DNA from: Rs1 sp038900335
GTDB taxonomy: Bacteria; Pseudomonadota; Gammaproteobacteria; Pseudomonadales; Balneatricaceae
NCBI GenBank assembly: GCA_038900335.1
Contig: JBBMRB010000003.1
Location: 62,001-126,000, forward strand
Length of the DNA: 64,000 nt
Reading direction: 5' to 3'
Under the pieces are notes generated by a model. The model ran no database searches and was not told the origin of the DNA. It saw only the letters and a list, made by a program, of their open reading frames with translations. Made by a program: the position numbers and the translations under genes. Shown here one piece after another: positions 9,141 through 18,636 of this stretch (positions are counted from its first letter, which is position 1; each line of letters starts with the position of its first letter).

Positions 9141-10184
9141 TTAGCTAACTAAAATCTCATACTCCTTAAACCTAACCACCTCTTCCCCAACCCAATCATT
9201 AAGTTCTAAAAACTTATTCTGTAACGGTTCAAGTTCATTCCTGGCGAAGACTTGAGCCGCTACATCTGGGCTGCTAAAACCACCTGAGTTTGTCGGAATA
9301 ATACCCATTAATTGTGGTGGCACGCGATGCGCTGCGAGCATGTCGTCCCGGGTAACGTTCTTGATATTAAATATTTCATCTTTAGCTGCAACCTCACTAA
9401 CCGGTATCACTTGCATTCCGTCTTTTTTGCCATTGGGTGAATACATGAATAAGTTACGAAAATTACCCGGCCCTTTAGAGTCTTTTAATGCTGTTCTTAG
9501 TGCAGTGATGTCTTCTTCATTATTAGCAGGATCTGTTAGATATAGTATGAAACCCGCATGACTGCCATTTTGATAATACTTACGCCTAAACAAAGTAGCC
9601 GACTCATTTAACCAGGCACTGTTTAGTGCGGATAGATATTGTGGTAATCCATAGATTTCTTGGTTGATATCGTTTTCGATTAGATGATGTATTTTGCCTT
9701 TGGCGAATTCATGTTCTTGATTCCAACCTTGCACAAACCAATACGTATCTAACTCTAGTCCGCGACGAGTATATTTCGCGAGTGTTGGCTTTAGCTGTAG
9801 CTTCTTACCGAATGGCCCTTCCCTCGCTTCTAAATAACTATTACCAAACACCATAAAGTCTAATGCCCAGCGTCTAAAGGCATCTCGGCTTAATAGTTTA
9901 TGAGGGATAAAACAGCTCGCTAATACATCACGTTTAAAATAGATCGGGCTTGAATGATGTACTGCTGCAGGTAATGATTTTGCTAAACCATCAAAGGATA
10001 TCGGAGGCTCATACCACTTTTGCATCTGAACACATTCGATATAATTCATTAAATCCATTTTATCTAACACAGGCACCGGATCACCAAAGCTAAAAGCTTG
10101 GCTGCTATGATTTGATTTAGCCTCATCACTTACAGTTGACTCAGTTTTTTCTAGTGTATTAGCTTTATCACTAACGGGTATCAT
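9141..10184 (-). CDS. Q: Portal protein (P2 gpQ)
   Basis: 347 residues, the usual length of P2 gpQ. Typical segments: FSFGDPVPVLD near the N-terminus, YEPPISFDGLAKS, HHSSPIYFKRDVL, FGNSYLEAR and the C-terminal DMLAAHRVPPQLMGIIPTN. It forms the dodecameric portal ring through which DNA enters the head. Its ATG overlaps the terminase stop by four bases, giving the P2 leftward P-Q order. Confidence 0.95.
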   Translation of the reverse strand: MIPVSDKANTLEKTESTVSDEAKSNHSSQAFSFGDPVPVLDKMDLMNYIECVQMQKWYEPPISFDGLAKSLPAAVHHSSPIYFKRDVLASCFIPHKLLSRDAFRRWALDFMVFGNSYLEAREGPFGKKLQLKPTLAKYTRRGLELDTYWFVQGWNQEHEFAKGKIHHLIENDINQEIYGLPQYLSALNSAWLNESATLFRRKYYQNGSHAGFILYLTDPANNEEDITALRTALKDSKGPGNFRNLFMYSPNGKKDGMQVIPVSEVAAKDEIFNIKNVTRDDMLAAHRVPPQLMGIIPTNSGGFSSPDVAAQVFARNELEPLQNKFLELNDWVGEEVVRFKEYEILVS

Positions 10185-11974
10185 TCGTATATCTCCAATA
10201 TATTTTTATTTGCAGTGTTCAAGCCACCGTCTAAAGGTTCTTTGTCTAATGCATGCATGGTTGCCCACGCCAAATCTGCATGACCTGTTTTACTGTCACG
10301 CCCTGCATTGAATGTCATTTTTGTGCCGCTTGCGGTGGTGGTTTTGCGAATGGCCATAAATGATTGAGCGATGTCAGTACTGCCTGCATCAAACTCCAAT
10401 CGACCTTTACTAATGATGTTATAAGCCTTCATCACTAAACCCACTTTTATTTCTGGGGTATATTGATACTGTTTAACGGTAGGGTAAAAATTGCGTACTA
10501 ATTGATAAACGGCTGATCCGATGCCAGTAGTATCAATACCAATATGGACGACGTTATAGCGTTTGGTAATCTCTTCAATCTGTGCCGCTTGTGATTGATA
10601 ATCTAGGCCACGCCATTGATGTCGCTCTATAATGCGATGCTTTCCTCCAGGAGTACTTGAAGGTAAAACCACCACGCAACCGGCATTATCACCATGCTCA
10701 TTTTCACCATTAGGGTCATAACCTACCCAAACAGGTTGATCACCTACAGGCCTTGGCGCAAACGGTTTAAAATCATCCCATTCATCCCAGCTATCAACCA
10801 TGCATTTTTGTAACATCATCAAGCCAAAGATACTGGCGTGATCATCCACAAACTCGCACATCAATAAATTTAGATATTCAAGCTCGCTATACTCTAAACG
10901 TAACTGGCTAATATCAAATAAATCACAGCCTTGAGCAATCGCATCCTCTACCGTAACGATATGGCGCCATTGACCATCTGCACATTTAAAACCGTCTTTA
11001 AGCTTTTGATGGCTAATATCAACATCTACTTTGTCTTTTTTCGCTCGACCTTTATTGAACAGTTCACCGGACCAAAACGGGTAGGCATCATGACTTAAAC
11101 TAGAAGGTGTTGAAAAATAGGTTTGTCGCCAATGCTTATGAATGGCCATACCCGATGCCACTTTACGAAGCTCTTGGAATTTATACGTCCAAAAGTATTC
11201 ATCAAAGTATAAATTTCCATGATAACTTTGTGCTGTTCGTGCGTTGGTACCTAAAAAGTACATTGTGGCACCATTGGGTAGCACGATCGGATCACCGGTT
11301 AATTCAATGTCCGCTACTTCTGCTGCATAGTTAATGATGTATTGTTTGAAAACATGGGCCTGTGCTTTGGATGCCGATAAGAATATTTGATTGCGCCCAG
11401 TTTCTACGGCATCTAAAAAAGCCTCTCTTGCAAAATAATAGGTGGCGCCTATTTGTCGCGACTTTAAAATATCTCTAATGCGATGCTCTAAGCCTGCGTG
11501 GTACCATACTTTTTGATAATCGAATAATTCATCCATAAATGCATCGCGTAACATTTGCGCTTGTTCTTCTGAATAATTATTTCTTAATATCTTCTTTTTA
11601 GGTTTTGCATTGCGGTTGGCTACTTTGGGGTTCAAATCGCCTTCGTGACCACCGGGTGATTCATAACGCCGAATACGGGCTAAACGCTCAACTTGCCTAC
11701 CCAGCAAATCAATTTCTTTAAAGTCACGGCCGTCTTTTTCTTCTTTGACAATTAATTGAATCAACCGTGCTTCAAGCGTCCCTTCAACACGATCAATCGG
11801 CTTCGTTTTATCCCAATCATCACGGCTTTTCCAACTATGAATAGTGGTTTCTTTTTCTTCTAAAATTTCGGCGATACGCACCACACGCCAACCTTGCCAA
11901 TATAAAAACTTAGCTTGTCGACGATTATCAATGTCTGTTTTATTGGCTGCTAGCCGTTGTGTTTTATCGCTCAT
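10181..11974 (-). CDS. P: Terminase large (ATPase) subunit, P2 gpP
   Basis: 597 residues. An N-terminal helix-turn-helix (YWQGWRVVRIAEILEEKETTIHSWK) is followed by the packaging ATPase with SRQIGATYYFAREA (Walker A-like), LYFDEYFW (Walker B) and FSTPSSLSHDAYPFW (coupling motif). The C-terminal part (DTTGIGSAVY, GHADLAWATMHAL) is the domain typical of P2-type large subunits. It works with gpM to cut at cos and pump DNA into the prohead. Confidence 0.95.
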   Translation of the reverse strand: MSDKTQRLAANKTDIDNRRQAKFLYWQGWRVVRIAEILEEKETTIHSWKSRDDWDKTKPIDRVEGTLEARLIQLIVKEEKDGRDFKEIDLLGRQVERLARIRRYESPGGHEGDLNPKVANRNAKPKKKILRNNYSEEQAQMLRDAFMDELFDYQKVWYHAGLEHRIRDILKSRQIGATYYFAREAFLDAVETGRNQIFLSASKAQAHVFKQYIINYAAEVADIELTGDPIVLPNGATMYFLGTNARTAQSYHGNLYFDEYFWTYKFQELRKVASGMAIHKHWRQTYFSTPSSLSHDAYPFWSGELFNKGRAKKDKVDVDISHQKLKDGFKCADGQWRHIVTVEDAIAQGCDLFDISQLRLEYSELEYLNLLMCEFVDDHASIFGLMMLQKCMVDSWDEWDDFKPFAPRPVGDQPVWVGYDPNGENEHGDNAGCVVVLPSSTPGGKHRIIERHQWRGLDYQSQAAQIEEITKRYNVVHIGIDTTGIGSAVYQLVRNFYPTVKQYQYTPEIKVGLVMKAYNIISKGRLEFDAGSTDIAQSFMAIRKTTTASGTKMTFNAGRDSKTGHADLAWATMHALDKEPLDGGLNTANKNILEIYE

Positions 11975-12017
11975 ACCCTTAGATTAACGGGTATCCCCTC
12001 CTCTTATTTTAATTCTC

Positions 12018-12040
12018 TTTGTAACAGTTCCTTATACATT
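12018..12040. promoter_or_regulatory. Candidate Ogr-binding dyad upstream of O
   Basis: TTTGT-N13-ACATT, centred about 110 bp before the O start. The same pattern occurs upstream of V (21836-21858) and FI (27692-27714), the three rightward late operons of P2. P2 late promoters carry TGTTGT-N12-ACAACA near -55, bound by Ogr; here the spacing is one longer. No equally good site was found for the leftward P-Q operon. Confidence 0.5.
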
Positions 12041-12138
12041 CACCTCACATTGTTCTTGTCTTCTAGCTGGCTAATCATAGCGGTCTTAGAGTAACCATTA
12101 TCTAGTTACCGCTTAAATTCTTAGTGATGAGGCCAGCC

Positions 12139-12957
12139 ATGTTAAAAAGTAAATATTTTAGAATTGCAGTTGAAGGCGACACAACAGATGGCCGTGAAAT
12201 TGAACGCAAATGGCTTGAAGATATGGCGACCACCTATAACCCTGATAAATACACAGCACTGATTAATGTTGAACATATGCGTGGTTATGGCCCGAACAGT
12301 GATTTTGGTAATTACGGAAAAGTATTAAATTTAAAAACAGAAGAAATTGACGTAGACGGTCAACAACGATTAGCACTGTTTGCTCAAATTAATCCCAATT
12401 CACGCTTGTTATCTCTGAATGAGCAAGGCCAAAAACTATTCACCTCTGTTGAAATTCAACCGGATTTTGCAGGAAAGCAAGAAGCTTATCTTGTGGGTTT
12501 AGCGTTAACAGATTCGCCGGCATCTTTAAGTACTGAGTTACTGCAATTTTCTTCTACTGCAGAAGTCAATCCATTCACTGTTCGCAAACTTAACCCTAAC
12601 AATTTATTTAGCGCAGCCCTTGAAGCCGACCTTGAATTTAATGATAGCGATGCGCCAAACGAGCCAAGCCTATTGCAAAAAGTGAAAGCGATGTTTTCTA
12701 AATCAGACAAACAGCAAAATGCTCAATTTTCTGATGTGCATCAAGCGGTTGAGACCATTGCAGGTGAAGTATCAACCCTGCAAGAAAGCTTTACACAACA
12801 TGATGAAATGGCGACCAAGTTTGACGAGCTTATCAATCAGTTCAAGCAAGAATCAGCAATCAATAAAACATTTAGAGAGAAAATTGAAAACACCGATTTT
12901 AATCAACAACGCCCAGCAGCAACGGGTGGTGATGGCGTAATAGCAACTGATTGCTAA
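12139..12957 (+). CDS. O: Capsid scaffold and protease (P2 gpO)
   Basis: 272 residues. The N-terminal half is the gpO serine protease: EGDTTDGREI (Asp), NVEHMRGY (His) and LALTDSPASLSTE (Ser). The C-terminal half is helical scaffold. The start at 12139 is preferred over the upstream GTG and ATG (12124, 12127) because GATGAGG lies just before it and MLKSKYFRIAVEG is the usual beginning. It guides assembly of the prohead and trims the capsid protein. Confidence 0.93.
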   Translation: MLKSKYFRIAVEGDTTDGREIERKWLEDMATTYNPDKYTALINVEHMRGYGPNSDFGNYGKVLNLKTEEIDVDGQQRLALFAQINPNSRLLSLNEQGQKLFTSVEIQPDFAGKQEAYLVGLALTDSPASLSTELLQFSSTAEVNPFTVRKLNPNNLFSAALEADLEFNDSDAPNEPSLLQKVKAMFSKSDKQQNAQFSDVHQAVETIAGEVSTLQESFTQHDEMATKFDELINQFKQESAINKTFREKIENTDFNQQRPAATGGDGVIATDC

Positions 12958-13002
12958 CCCTGCACGTTTAAAGACCAGACTGTAATTGACCGGAGATCTA
13001 CC

Positions 13003-14007
13003 ATGCGCAATACCACACGTATCGCTTTTTCGCAGTTCCAAAGCACTATTGCACAATTGAATAATGTATCAGACATATCAAAAAGTTTTAATGTTGAGCC
13101 TTCTGTTCAACAGACATTAGAAACACGAATGCAAGAAAGCTCAGCCTTTTTAAAATCAATTAATATTGTTGGTGTGACTGAGATGAAAGGCCAAAAATTA
13201 GGCCTTGGCATTGGTAGCCCTATTGCCAGCAACACCGATACCAGCGATAAAGATCGACAAACGAAAGACCCTACCAATTTAGAAAAGAACGATTATGAAT
13301 GTCGCAAAAATAACAGTGATACTCACATCAATTACAACAAGTTGGATATGTGGGCGAAATTCCCGAATTTTCAAACACGCATTCGAGATGTCATTTTAAA
13401 ACGACAATCACTTGATCGTATTACGATTGGTTTTAATGGTACGACCTATGCAGCAGATAGCGATATTTCAGCGAACCCAATGCTGCAAGATGTCAACATC
13501 GGTTGGCTACAAAAAATGCGAGCAAACGCATCTGCACGTGTTTTATCAGAAGGTGCAGCAGCTGGCAAAGTGACTATTGGCACAGAGGGTGATTATGTCA
13601 ATTTAGACGCGTTAGTGATGGAGGCCGTTAATGAATTGATTGAGCCTTGGTACCGTGAAGATACTGAGCTGGTTGCCATTGTCGGCCGTGACCTATTGCA
13701 CGACAAATATTTCCCTTTGGTGAATAAAGAGCAAGCACCATCAGAGATGATGGCAGCTGATTTAGTGATTTCCCAAAAGCGTATTGGTGGTTTAGGGGCT
13801 GTTCGTGTGCCTTTCATCCCTGCAGGTACCATTTTGATCACTCGTTTAGATAACTTATCCATTTATTACCAAGAAGGTAGCAGACGTCGCCATATGGAAG
13901 AAAATCCAAAACGCGATCGCATCGAAAACTATGAGTCTTCTAATGATGATTACATTATCGAAGATTACCAAATGGCGTGTTTAGTAGAAAACATTCAAAT
14001 CTTATAA
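13003..14007 (+). CDS. N: Major capsid protein (P2 gpN)
   Basis: 334 residues, the normal size for P2 gpN. Diagnostic segments: FSQFQSTIAQLN, LKSINIVGVTEMKGQKLGLG, TDTSDKDRQTKDPT and GWLQKMRANA. The N-terminal residues up to about 30 would be removed by gpO during maturation. CGGAGAT ribosome site before the ATG. Confidence 0.96.
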   Translation: MRNTTRIAFSQFQSTIAQLNNVSDISKSFNVEPSVQQTLETRMQESSAFLKSINIVGVTEMKGQKLGLGIGSPIASNTDTSDKDRQTKDPTNLEKNDYECRKNNSDTHINYNKLDMWAKFPNFQTRIRDVILKRQSLDRITIGFNGTTYAADSDISANPMLQDVNIGWLQKMRANASARVLSEGAAAGKVTIGTEGDYVNLDALVMEAVNELIEPWYREDTELVAIVGRDLLHDKYFPLVNKEQAPSEMMAADLVISQKRIGGLGAVRVPFIPAGTILITRLDNLSIYYQEGSRRRHMEENPKRDRIENYESSNDDYIIEDYQMACLVENIQIL

Positions 14008-14055
14008 CTCTAAATTCTTCGATTAAATGATGCATTAGATGTAGGGGCGCACATT

Positions 14056-14745
14056 ATGAACTTAGCAAGAAAACACTTTCAAAAGACAATGGCTGCAAAA
14101 CAGTCATTGGAAAAGCCAACAGATCACATCAGGCCTAATGCCAATCAGCATGAATTAATGATGGCACAGCTACACAACCATTCACGTGCATTAAAAAAAA
14201 CACAATCATTGGTAGCAAAAGCAACTATTAAAGCCAGTTATATAGCCGATTATCAAGCCTACATTGATGGCGTTATCAGTGCCGATTCTGGCAATAAAGA
14301 TGATGTTGTCACCACTATCATGCTTTGGTGCATAGACGCAGGCAATTATGCATATGCTCTGCAAATTGCGGCCTATGCACTAAAACATGACTTACCGATG
14401 CCTGATAAATTCGGTCGCAATACAGCGTGCATTATCGCTGAAGAAATTGCATCTGCGGCATTAAAAGCACCAGAAGACGACAAAATATCACTCGATGTTT
14501 TATCCACTGCTTGGGAGTTACTTGAAGGTGCTGACTATCACGATCAAGCAAAAGCAAAACTACTTAAAGCGTTAGGCAATGCCAATAAAGATGCGAATCA
14601 CCCAGAGTCAGCCATTGAGTTTTATAAAGAAGCATTGCTACTCAATGACAGGATTGGCGTTAAAAAAGAGCTGACCGCACTTGAGAAACAAGTCAAAGAC
14701 AGCATTGAGCCAACAACACCAGATTCAGAGGCCACCACCTCATAA
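14056..14745 (+). CDS. M: Terminase small (endonuclease) subunit, P2 gpM
   Basis: 229 residues; a mostly helical protein of the gpM family (LARKHFQKTMAAK, then TTIMLWCIDAGNYAYALQIAAYAL and MPDKFGRNTACIIAEEIA). With gpP it binds and cuts cos. The gene follows the capsid gene as in P2. Confidence 0.92.
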   Translation: MNLARKHFQKTMAAKQSLEKPTDHIRPNANQHELMMAQLHNHSRALKKTQSLVAKATIKASYIADYQAYIDGVISADSGNKDDVVTTIMLWCIDAGNYAYALQIAAYALKHDLPMPDKFGRNTACIIAEEIASAALKAPEDDKISLDVLSTAWELLEGADYHDQAKAKLLKALGNANKDANHPESAIEFYKEALLLNDRIGVKKELTALEKQVKDSIEPTTPDSEATTS

Positions 14746-14763
14746 CCGAGCGTCCCGCGCACC

Positions 14764-14827
14764 ACGGCGGCACGGTACACAATCTTAGAATCATCCCCTC
14801 TTTGATTAATGTGCCGTCCACCGCCGT
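14764..14827. repeat. GC-rich inverted repeat between M and L
   Basis: ACGGCGG at 14764-14770 pairs with CCGCCGT at 14821-14827, with further pairing inside (CACGGTACA against TGTGCCGT) around a loop of about 40 bases. It is the only GC-rich segment of the 113-bp M-L gap. Possibly an RNA processing or attenuation structure setting L expression. Confidence 0.5.
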
Positions 14828-14858
14828 ACTTAATTTAGCAACCGATTAAGGGTACAAC

Positions 14859-15323
14859 ATGAGTGCATTTTTAGTAACAGGCCAAACGACAGAAGATAGT
14901 GACATTGTTAATGATGTTTTCTACCCCGCTATTAGCCCATGTGTCTTTCGTGAACTCATGCGATTAGATAACTCTGTGACTAATCCGCGTGTGCGCCACG
15001 CTTTAATCGATGCCATGGGCAAAGTTAACGCCGATTTAGATGAGTGGCGAACACAACAGCAAGACCTAAATTATCTCAATTTATCACAGGTACCTGCAGC
15101 GATTATTGATAGCAAGAGTCTGCATGAACACGATTACCAACGGGCTGTATTTTGTTTAGCTAAATCTGAAATCACCGAGCGTTATCAAGATTATGACAGC
15201 ACCGCATCTGGTATTAGCCGAGCCGAAGAAATGGAAGCCTCTATTGATGATTATAGGCGCCAAGCAAGGTTCGCTATTCGTCGTATTCTTGGCAAACCTC
15301 AAGCAACGGTTGAGCTTATCTAA
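14859..15323 (+). CDS. L: Head completion/stabilisation protein (P2 gpL)
   Basis: 154 residues of the gpL family: FYPAISPCVFRELMRLDNSVTNPRVRHALIDAM, then HYQRAV-like HDYQRAVFCLAKSEITERYQDYDST and a C-terminal RRQARFAIRRILGK. It closes the head-tail connector after packaging. Its stop overlaps the start of X (TAATG). Confidence 0.92.
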   Translation: MSAFLVTGQTTEDSDIVNDVFYPAISPCVFRELMRLDNSVTNPRVRHALIDAMGKVNADLDEWRTQQQDLNYLNLSQVPAAIIDSKSLHEHDYQRAVFCLAKSEITERYQDYDSTASGISRAEEMEASIDDYRRQARFAIRRILGKPQATVELI

Positions 15324-15529
15324 TGCAATACCGATCGGTGCAAGGCGATACCTTAGACCTTATTTGTTACCAGTATTACGGTACCTCACATTTAACGACT
15401 GAAATTGTGATGCAAGCTAACCCTGACCTTGCGGAGAAAGGGTTAATTATTGAAGAAAACACACTCATCGAATTACCCACCATCAACAGCACTACCCCAG
15501 TTGCCAATACCACACAGCTGTGGGATTAA
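15323..15529 (+). CDS. X: Tail protein X, LysM-like (P2 gpX)
   Basis: 68 residues with a single LysM-like fold: YRSVQGDTLDLICYQYYG, ending ELPTI. Starts inside the L stop codon (TAATG). P2 gpX is a small essential tail component, probably in the baseplate or tail tip. Confidence 0.92.
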   Translation: MQYRSVQGDTLDLICYQYYGTSHLTTEIVMQANPDLAEKGLIIEENTLIELPTINSTTPVANTTQLWD

Positions 15530-15540
15530 GGAGTAAACCA

Positions 15541-15888
15541 ATGGCCGAGCCAAGTTCAACAGTCACTGCCGTCTTAAGCGCTTCCATCGGCCTTGCGAGT
15601 TTTTTACCAGGCATTGATGGTAATGCTCTCATTGGTGCATTTGCAGGGGCCACCTTATTTGTAATGACCTCAAAAGAACTGGGCCTGATCACCCGCTTTA
15701 TCTACTTATTCATCAGCTTAATCATGGGCTATGTTCTAGTACCCACTGTACAGGCACATAGTTTTATTGATGAGCCAGCACTCGCTGGGTTTGTTGCCAG
15801 TTTATCGTGCATCACGATTGCTCTTAAAGGTATGCATCATATAGAAAACACCAATCTCATTAACTTACTAAGGGGGAAATCGAAATGA
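15541..15888 (+). CDS. Phage holin, HP1-like
   Basis: 115 residues with three hydrophobic segments (FLPGIDGNALIGAFAGATLFVM; FIYLFISLIMGYVLV; ALAGFVASLSCITIAL) and a charged tail. The ATG at 15541 follows AAGGAG by seven bases. It would form the membrane lesion that times lysis. Overlaps the next small membrane gene by four bases (ATGA). Confidence 0.75.
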   Translation: MAEPSSTVTAVLSASIGLASFLPGIDGNALIGAFAGATLFVMTSKELGLITRFIYLFISLIMGYVLVPTVQAHSFIDEPALAGFVASLSCITIALKGMHHIENTNLINLLRGKSK

Positions 15889-16172
15889 CTATACAAGATA
15901 TTCTGCTGTGTATTATCTCGTTGGCTAGCTGCTTTAGGCTGCTATTTTATCGACGTGGTTCATCCCCTTTTAAAGCCGGTTACTCATTTCTAGCTTATCT
16001 GTTGATTGTGATTAATGGTGCCATTGGTTTAGCTATATTAACGGGGTTATTAAACTGCATTTATATACCTAACACTCTCATAGCCATCATGATCATCAAC
16101 GCGATCGCTATTTTTTATTGTCATGGCAATGTCGCGCACTTAGTGAATATTTTTCGGAGGACATCAGTATGA
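15885..16172 (+). CDS. Second small membrane protein, putative 3-TM holin
   Basis: 95 residues with three membrane helices (ILLCIISLASCFRLLFY, SFLAYLLIVINGAIGLAIL, TLIAIMIINAIAIFY), like the 3-TM phage holin families found next to P2-like lysins. GGGGG ribosome site inside the previous gene. It could be a second holin or an antiholin to the first; the sequence alone does not tell which. Its TGA overlaps the lysin ATG. Confidence 0.68.
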   Translation: MTIQDILLCIISLASCFRLLFYRRGSSPFKAGYSFLAYLLIVINGAIGLAILTGLLNCIYIPNTLIAIMIINAIAIFYCHGNVAHLVNIFRRTSV

Positions 16173-16975
16173 TATTGGTTTTAGGGGACTCAGGTGCGGA
16201 TGTAAAAGTACTGCAGCACAGATTAACAAAAGCAGGTTTCAGCGTCATTGAGAGCGGCCAATTTGATGAGAAAACCTTAAATGCAGTCATCAGTTTTCAA
16301 CATAAAAACAATTTAGTTGTTGATGGTATTGTCGGTAACAAAACGACGTCGGCATTACTGAACAAAGATCAAACTCGCTGGTTAAGCCAACAAGATTTAG
16401 AACACGCAGCAAAAGAACTCGATGTTGATATGGCCAGCATTCATGCCATTAAAGCGGTTGAAAGCAAAGGCCTTGGTTTTCTTGATGATGGTCGCCCTAA
16501 AATACTTTACGAGCGCCACATCATGCGCCGCCAATTGCGAAAGAATGGTTTAGGTAACATTGCTATCAGTAATGCAGAAAATAACTTCCCTGATTTAGTA
16601 AATCAAAAGCCCGGCGGTTATAAAGGCGGTGCCGGTGCACACTATCGTTTATCACTGGCCAAAACAATTCATGAAAACAGCGCACTTGAAAGCTGCAGCT
16701 GGGGCCTATTTCAAATCATGGGTTTTCATTGGAAATCGTTAGGTTATAAAAGCGTACAAGAGTTTACCGAACTAATGTACCAGAATGAAGGTAATCATTG
16801 GCAAGCCTTTATACGCTTTGTGAAGGCTGATAAAGCATTGCACACCGCGCTGAAATCTAAAAACTGGGCAGAGTTTGCACGTTTATACAATGGGCCTGCT
16901 TATAAGAAGAACAATTACGATACAAAACTGGCCAGTGCCTACGCTAATTACACCCCAAGGAAAAAGGCTTCGTAA
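16169..16975 (+). CDS. Endolysin: peptidoglycan-binding domain plus N-acetylmuramidase
   Basis: 268 residues. Residues 4-64 are a PG_binding_1 domain (LGDSGADVKVLQHRLTKAGF, DGIVGNKTTSALL). The rest is the N-acetylmuramidase domain with AIKAVESKGLGFL (catalytic Glu98), GRPKILYERHIMRRQL and SCSWGLFQIMGFHW. The start at 16169 follows GGAGG by eight bases and overlaps the previous stop. It degrades the cell wall once the holin opens the membrane. No signal peptide, so it depends on the holin. Confidence 0.92.
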   Translation: MILVLGDSGADVKVLQHRLTKAGFSVIESGQFDEKTLNAVISFQHKNNLVVDGIVGNKTTSALLNKDQTRWLSQQDLEHAAKELDVDMASIHAIKAVESKGLGFLDDGRPKILYERHIMRRQLRKNGLGNIAISNAENNFPDLVNQKPGGYKGGAGAHYRLSLAKTIHENSALESCSWGLFQIMGFHWKSLGYKSVQEFTELMYQNEGNHWQAFIRFVKADKALHTALKSKNWAEFARLYNGPAYKKNNYDTKLASAYANYTPRKKAS

Positions 16976-17391
16976 TGGCATATTCAATCATTGTGTTAGG
17001 GTTTATTAGCCTTTTATCAGCGGGTGTTAATTACTGGCAATACCATCAGCAACAAGACACCACCAAACAACTGGCTGTGGTATCAAAAACATCTAACGAT
17101 CGTTTAGAAGTGATCGGTCTATTACAAAATAACATTCAGCAACAGGCTGTGCATGTTCAAGCGTTAAACCATACACAGGTTGATCTTAGTAACCGTTTAG
17201 CCGACAGAGAGCAATTGTTAAGGGATTTGAAGAATGAATATAAAGATTATCAAGCATGGTCTAATGTTAAGTTGCCTGTTATTACTCAGCGCTTGCGCAA
17301 GCGACCAGCAATCAACGGCGCAGCTGCTTATCAGCAATACCTGTCCAATCATCAGCCCTTGCAACCTGCCACCAAGCAACCCCATCACTAA
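16975..17391 (+). CDS. Inner-membrane spanin (Rz/LysB-like)
   Basis: 138 residues: one N-terminal membrane anchor (YSIIVLGFISLLSAGVNYW) followed by a coiled-coil periplasmic part rich in Gln and Asn and a Pro/His tail. It is placed directly after the endolysin (one-base overlap), and a lipoprotein gene is nested in its 3' half, which is the classical Rz/Rz1 design. Confidence 0.85.
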   Translation: MAYSIIVLGFISLLSAGVNYWQYHQQQDTTKQLAVVSKTSNDRLEVIGLLQNNIQQQAVHVQALNHTQVDLSNRLADREQLLRDLKNEYKDYQAWSNVKLPVITQRLRKRPAINGAAAYQQYLSNHQPLQPATKQPHH

Positions 17392-17503
17392 TGCGGACTT
17401 AGAGCTGACGCTTGAACATACAGAGGCTGCTTGGGCGCAATGTGCTGCGAAGGTTGATATCGTTATTGAATGCCAAGCAGATGTTAAGAGTATTGTTCAA
17501 TGA
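17234..17503 (+). CDS. Outer-membrane spanin lipoprotein (Rz1/LysC-like)
   Basis: 89 residues, starting inside the i-spanin gene in another frame. The lipoprotein signal ends in the lipobox LLSAC. The mature part has four further Cys residues (NTCPIISPCNLPP, AQCAAK, IECQAD) and is Pro-rich near the N-terminus. It would bridge to the Rz protein and fuse the membranes in the last lysis step. Its stop overlaps the R start (ATGA). Confidence 0.86.
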   Translation: MNIKIIKHGLMLSCLLLLSACASDQQSTAQLLISNTCPIISPCNLPPSNPITNADLELTLEHTEAAWAQCAAKVDIVIECQADVKSIVQ

Positions 17504-17952
17504 ACAAACCATTATCTTTGCGCAATCATCTACTCGCTAACAGTCAATACCTTAAGCGTAATCCTGATGCCTTGTTAATCATTATTAATGACGGCCAGCT
17601 TAGCACCCGCCTACCGCTAAATTTTAATTTCAATTATCACTATACCTTACAAGTAATCATCACTGATTTTGCAGAACACCCCAATGCTGTTATTGCACCA
17701 TTACTGGCTTGGCTAAGAGTCAATCAAATTGATTTAAAAGAGGATGACATCAAATTTGAAGCGGAATTTATCAGTCATGATAAGATTGATTTAGAATTTA
17801 ACTTCCCACTCAATGAATGTGTACTGGTGAGCAAAGATGAAAACAACGCTTTTATCGCAGAGCATTTAAAAGAACCCACACCAGATTATAATTTAGATAA
17901 CCCTGATCCATACAACGAGCTATTCCCTATAGCAAAACCTAACCATGAATGA
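17500..17952 (+). CDS. R: Tail completion protein (P2 gpR)
   Basis: 150 residues of the P2 gpR family (LRNHLLANSQYLKRNPDALLIIINDGQL, YHYTLQVIITDFAEHPNAVIAPLLAWLRVNQ). Overlaps the spanin and the S gene. Needed to finish the tail before head joining. Confidence 0.9.
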   Translation: MNKPLSLRNHLLANSQYLKRNPDALLIIINDGQLSTRLPLNFNFNYHYTLQVIITDFAEHPNAVIAPLLAWLRVNQIDLKEDDIKFEAEFISHDKIDLEFNFPLNECVLVSKDENNAFIAEHLKEPTPDYNLDNPDPYNELFPIAKPNHE

Positions 17953-18385
17953 TTTAAAACTCCTGGCTAATTGGCTAGATCCCCTATTGCAACAAATCAC
18001 ACCCGCTGCGCGAAAGAAACTAGCCAAAGAAATAGGTACCGCGTTACGAAAATCACAGCAACAGCGTATTAAGGCACAACAAAATCCAGATGGTAGTCAC
18101 TTTGCCCAACGTAAAAAGTCACAGAAGAAAGGCCGAATCAAACGCAAAGCCATGTTTGTTAAAATCAAGCGGGCGAAACACCTAAAAATAAAAGCGAGTG
18201 CCAATAAAGTCAGTGTTGGTTTTTTTGGTCGTATCGCTAGAATAGCCAAAGTACATCAACAAGGTTTACGGGATAAACCGAATAAAAACAGCAGGGACAT
18301 TCGTTATAAAAAGCGTGAGTTACTTGGATTTACTCAGAAAGACAAGGATATGATATTGGATATTTTATTAGAGCATTTATCTTGA
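17945..18385 (+). CDS. S: Tail completion/virion morphogenesis protein (P2 gpS)
   Basis: 146 residues, basic. LLANWLDPLLQQITPAARKKLAKEIGTALRKSQQQRI and PDGSHFAQRK are typical of gpS, with a HQQGLRDKPNKNSRDIRYKKRELLGFTQKD C-terminus. It is the last gene of the O-S operon; in this prophage the accessory block follows before V. Confidence 0.92.
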   Translation: MNDLKLLANWLDPLLQQITPAARKKLAKEIGTALRKSQQQRIKAQQNPDGSHFAQRKKSQKKGRIKRKAMFVKIKRAKHLKIKASANKVSVGFFGRIARIAKVHQQGLRDKPNKNSRDIRYKKRELLGFTQKDKDMILDILLEHLS

Positions 18386-18636
18386 TCAATGTAATCATCA
18401 TTACAAACTAAAGCTTTTTAATGGCATAAAATAAATTCGGTAATAGAAAGATCCCAAAACCTCCAAAAGTAGTCATTTCCTAAGTATTAATTACACCTTT
18501 GAAACGTGTATCCTCCTCCGATATGTGTGTAATAATTAGACTTATTACTATATTGATCCTATCATTATAAAAAACTGATTATAAACACAGTGTTATTTGG
18601 ATTTTAAACTAATATCGTGCGCGTTTACACATTGAA

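Noticed and set aside
12091..12109. GTAAC-N9-GTTAC inverted repeat as a P-operon late promoter site
   Set aside because: Does not share the TTTGT-N13-ACAAC pattern or spacing of the O, V and FI copies.
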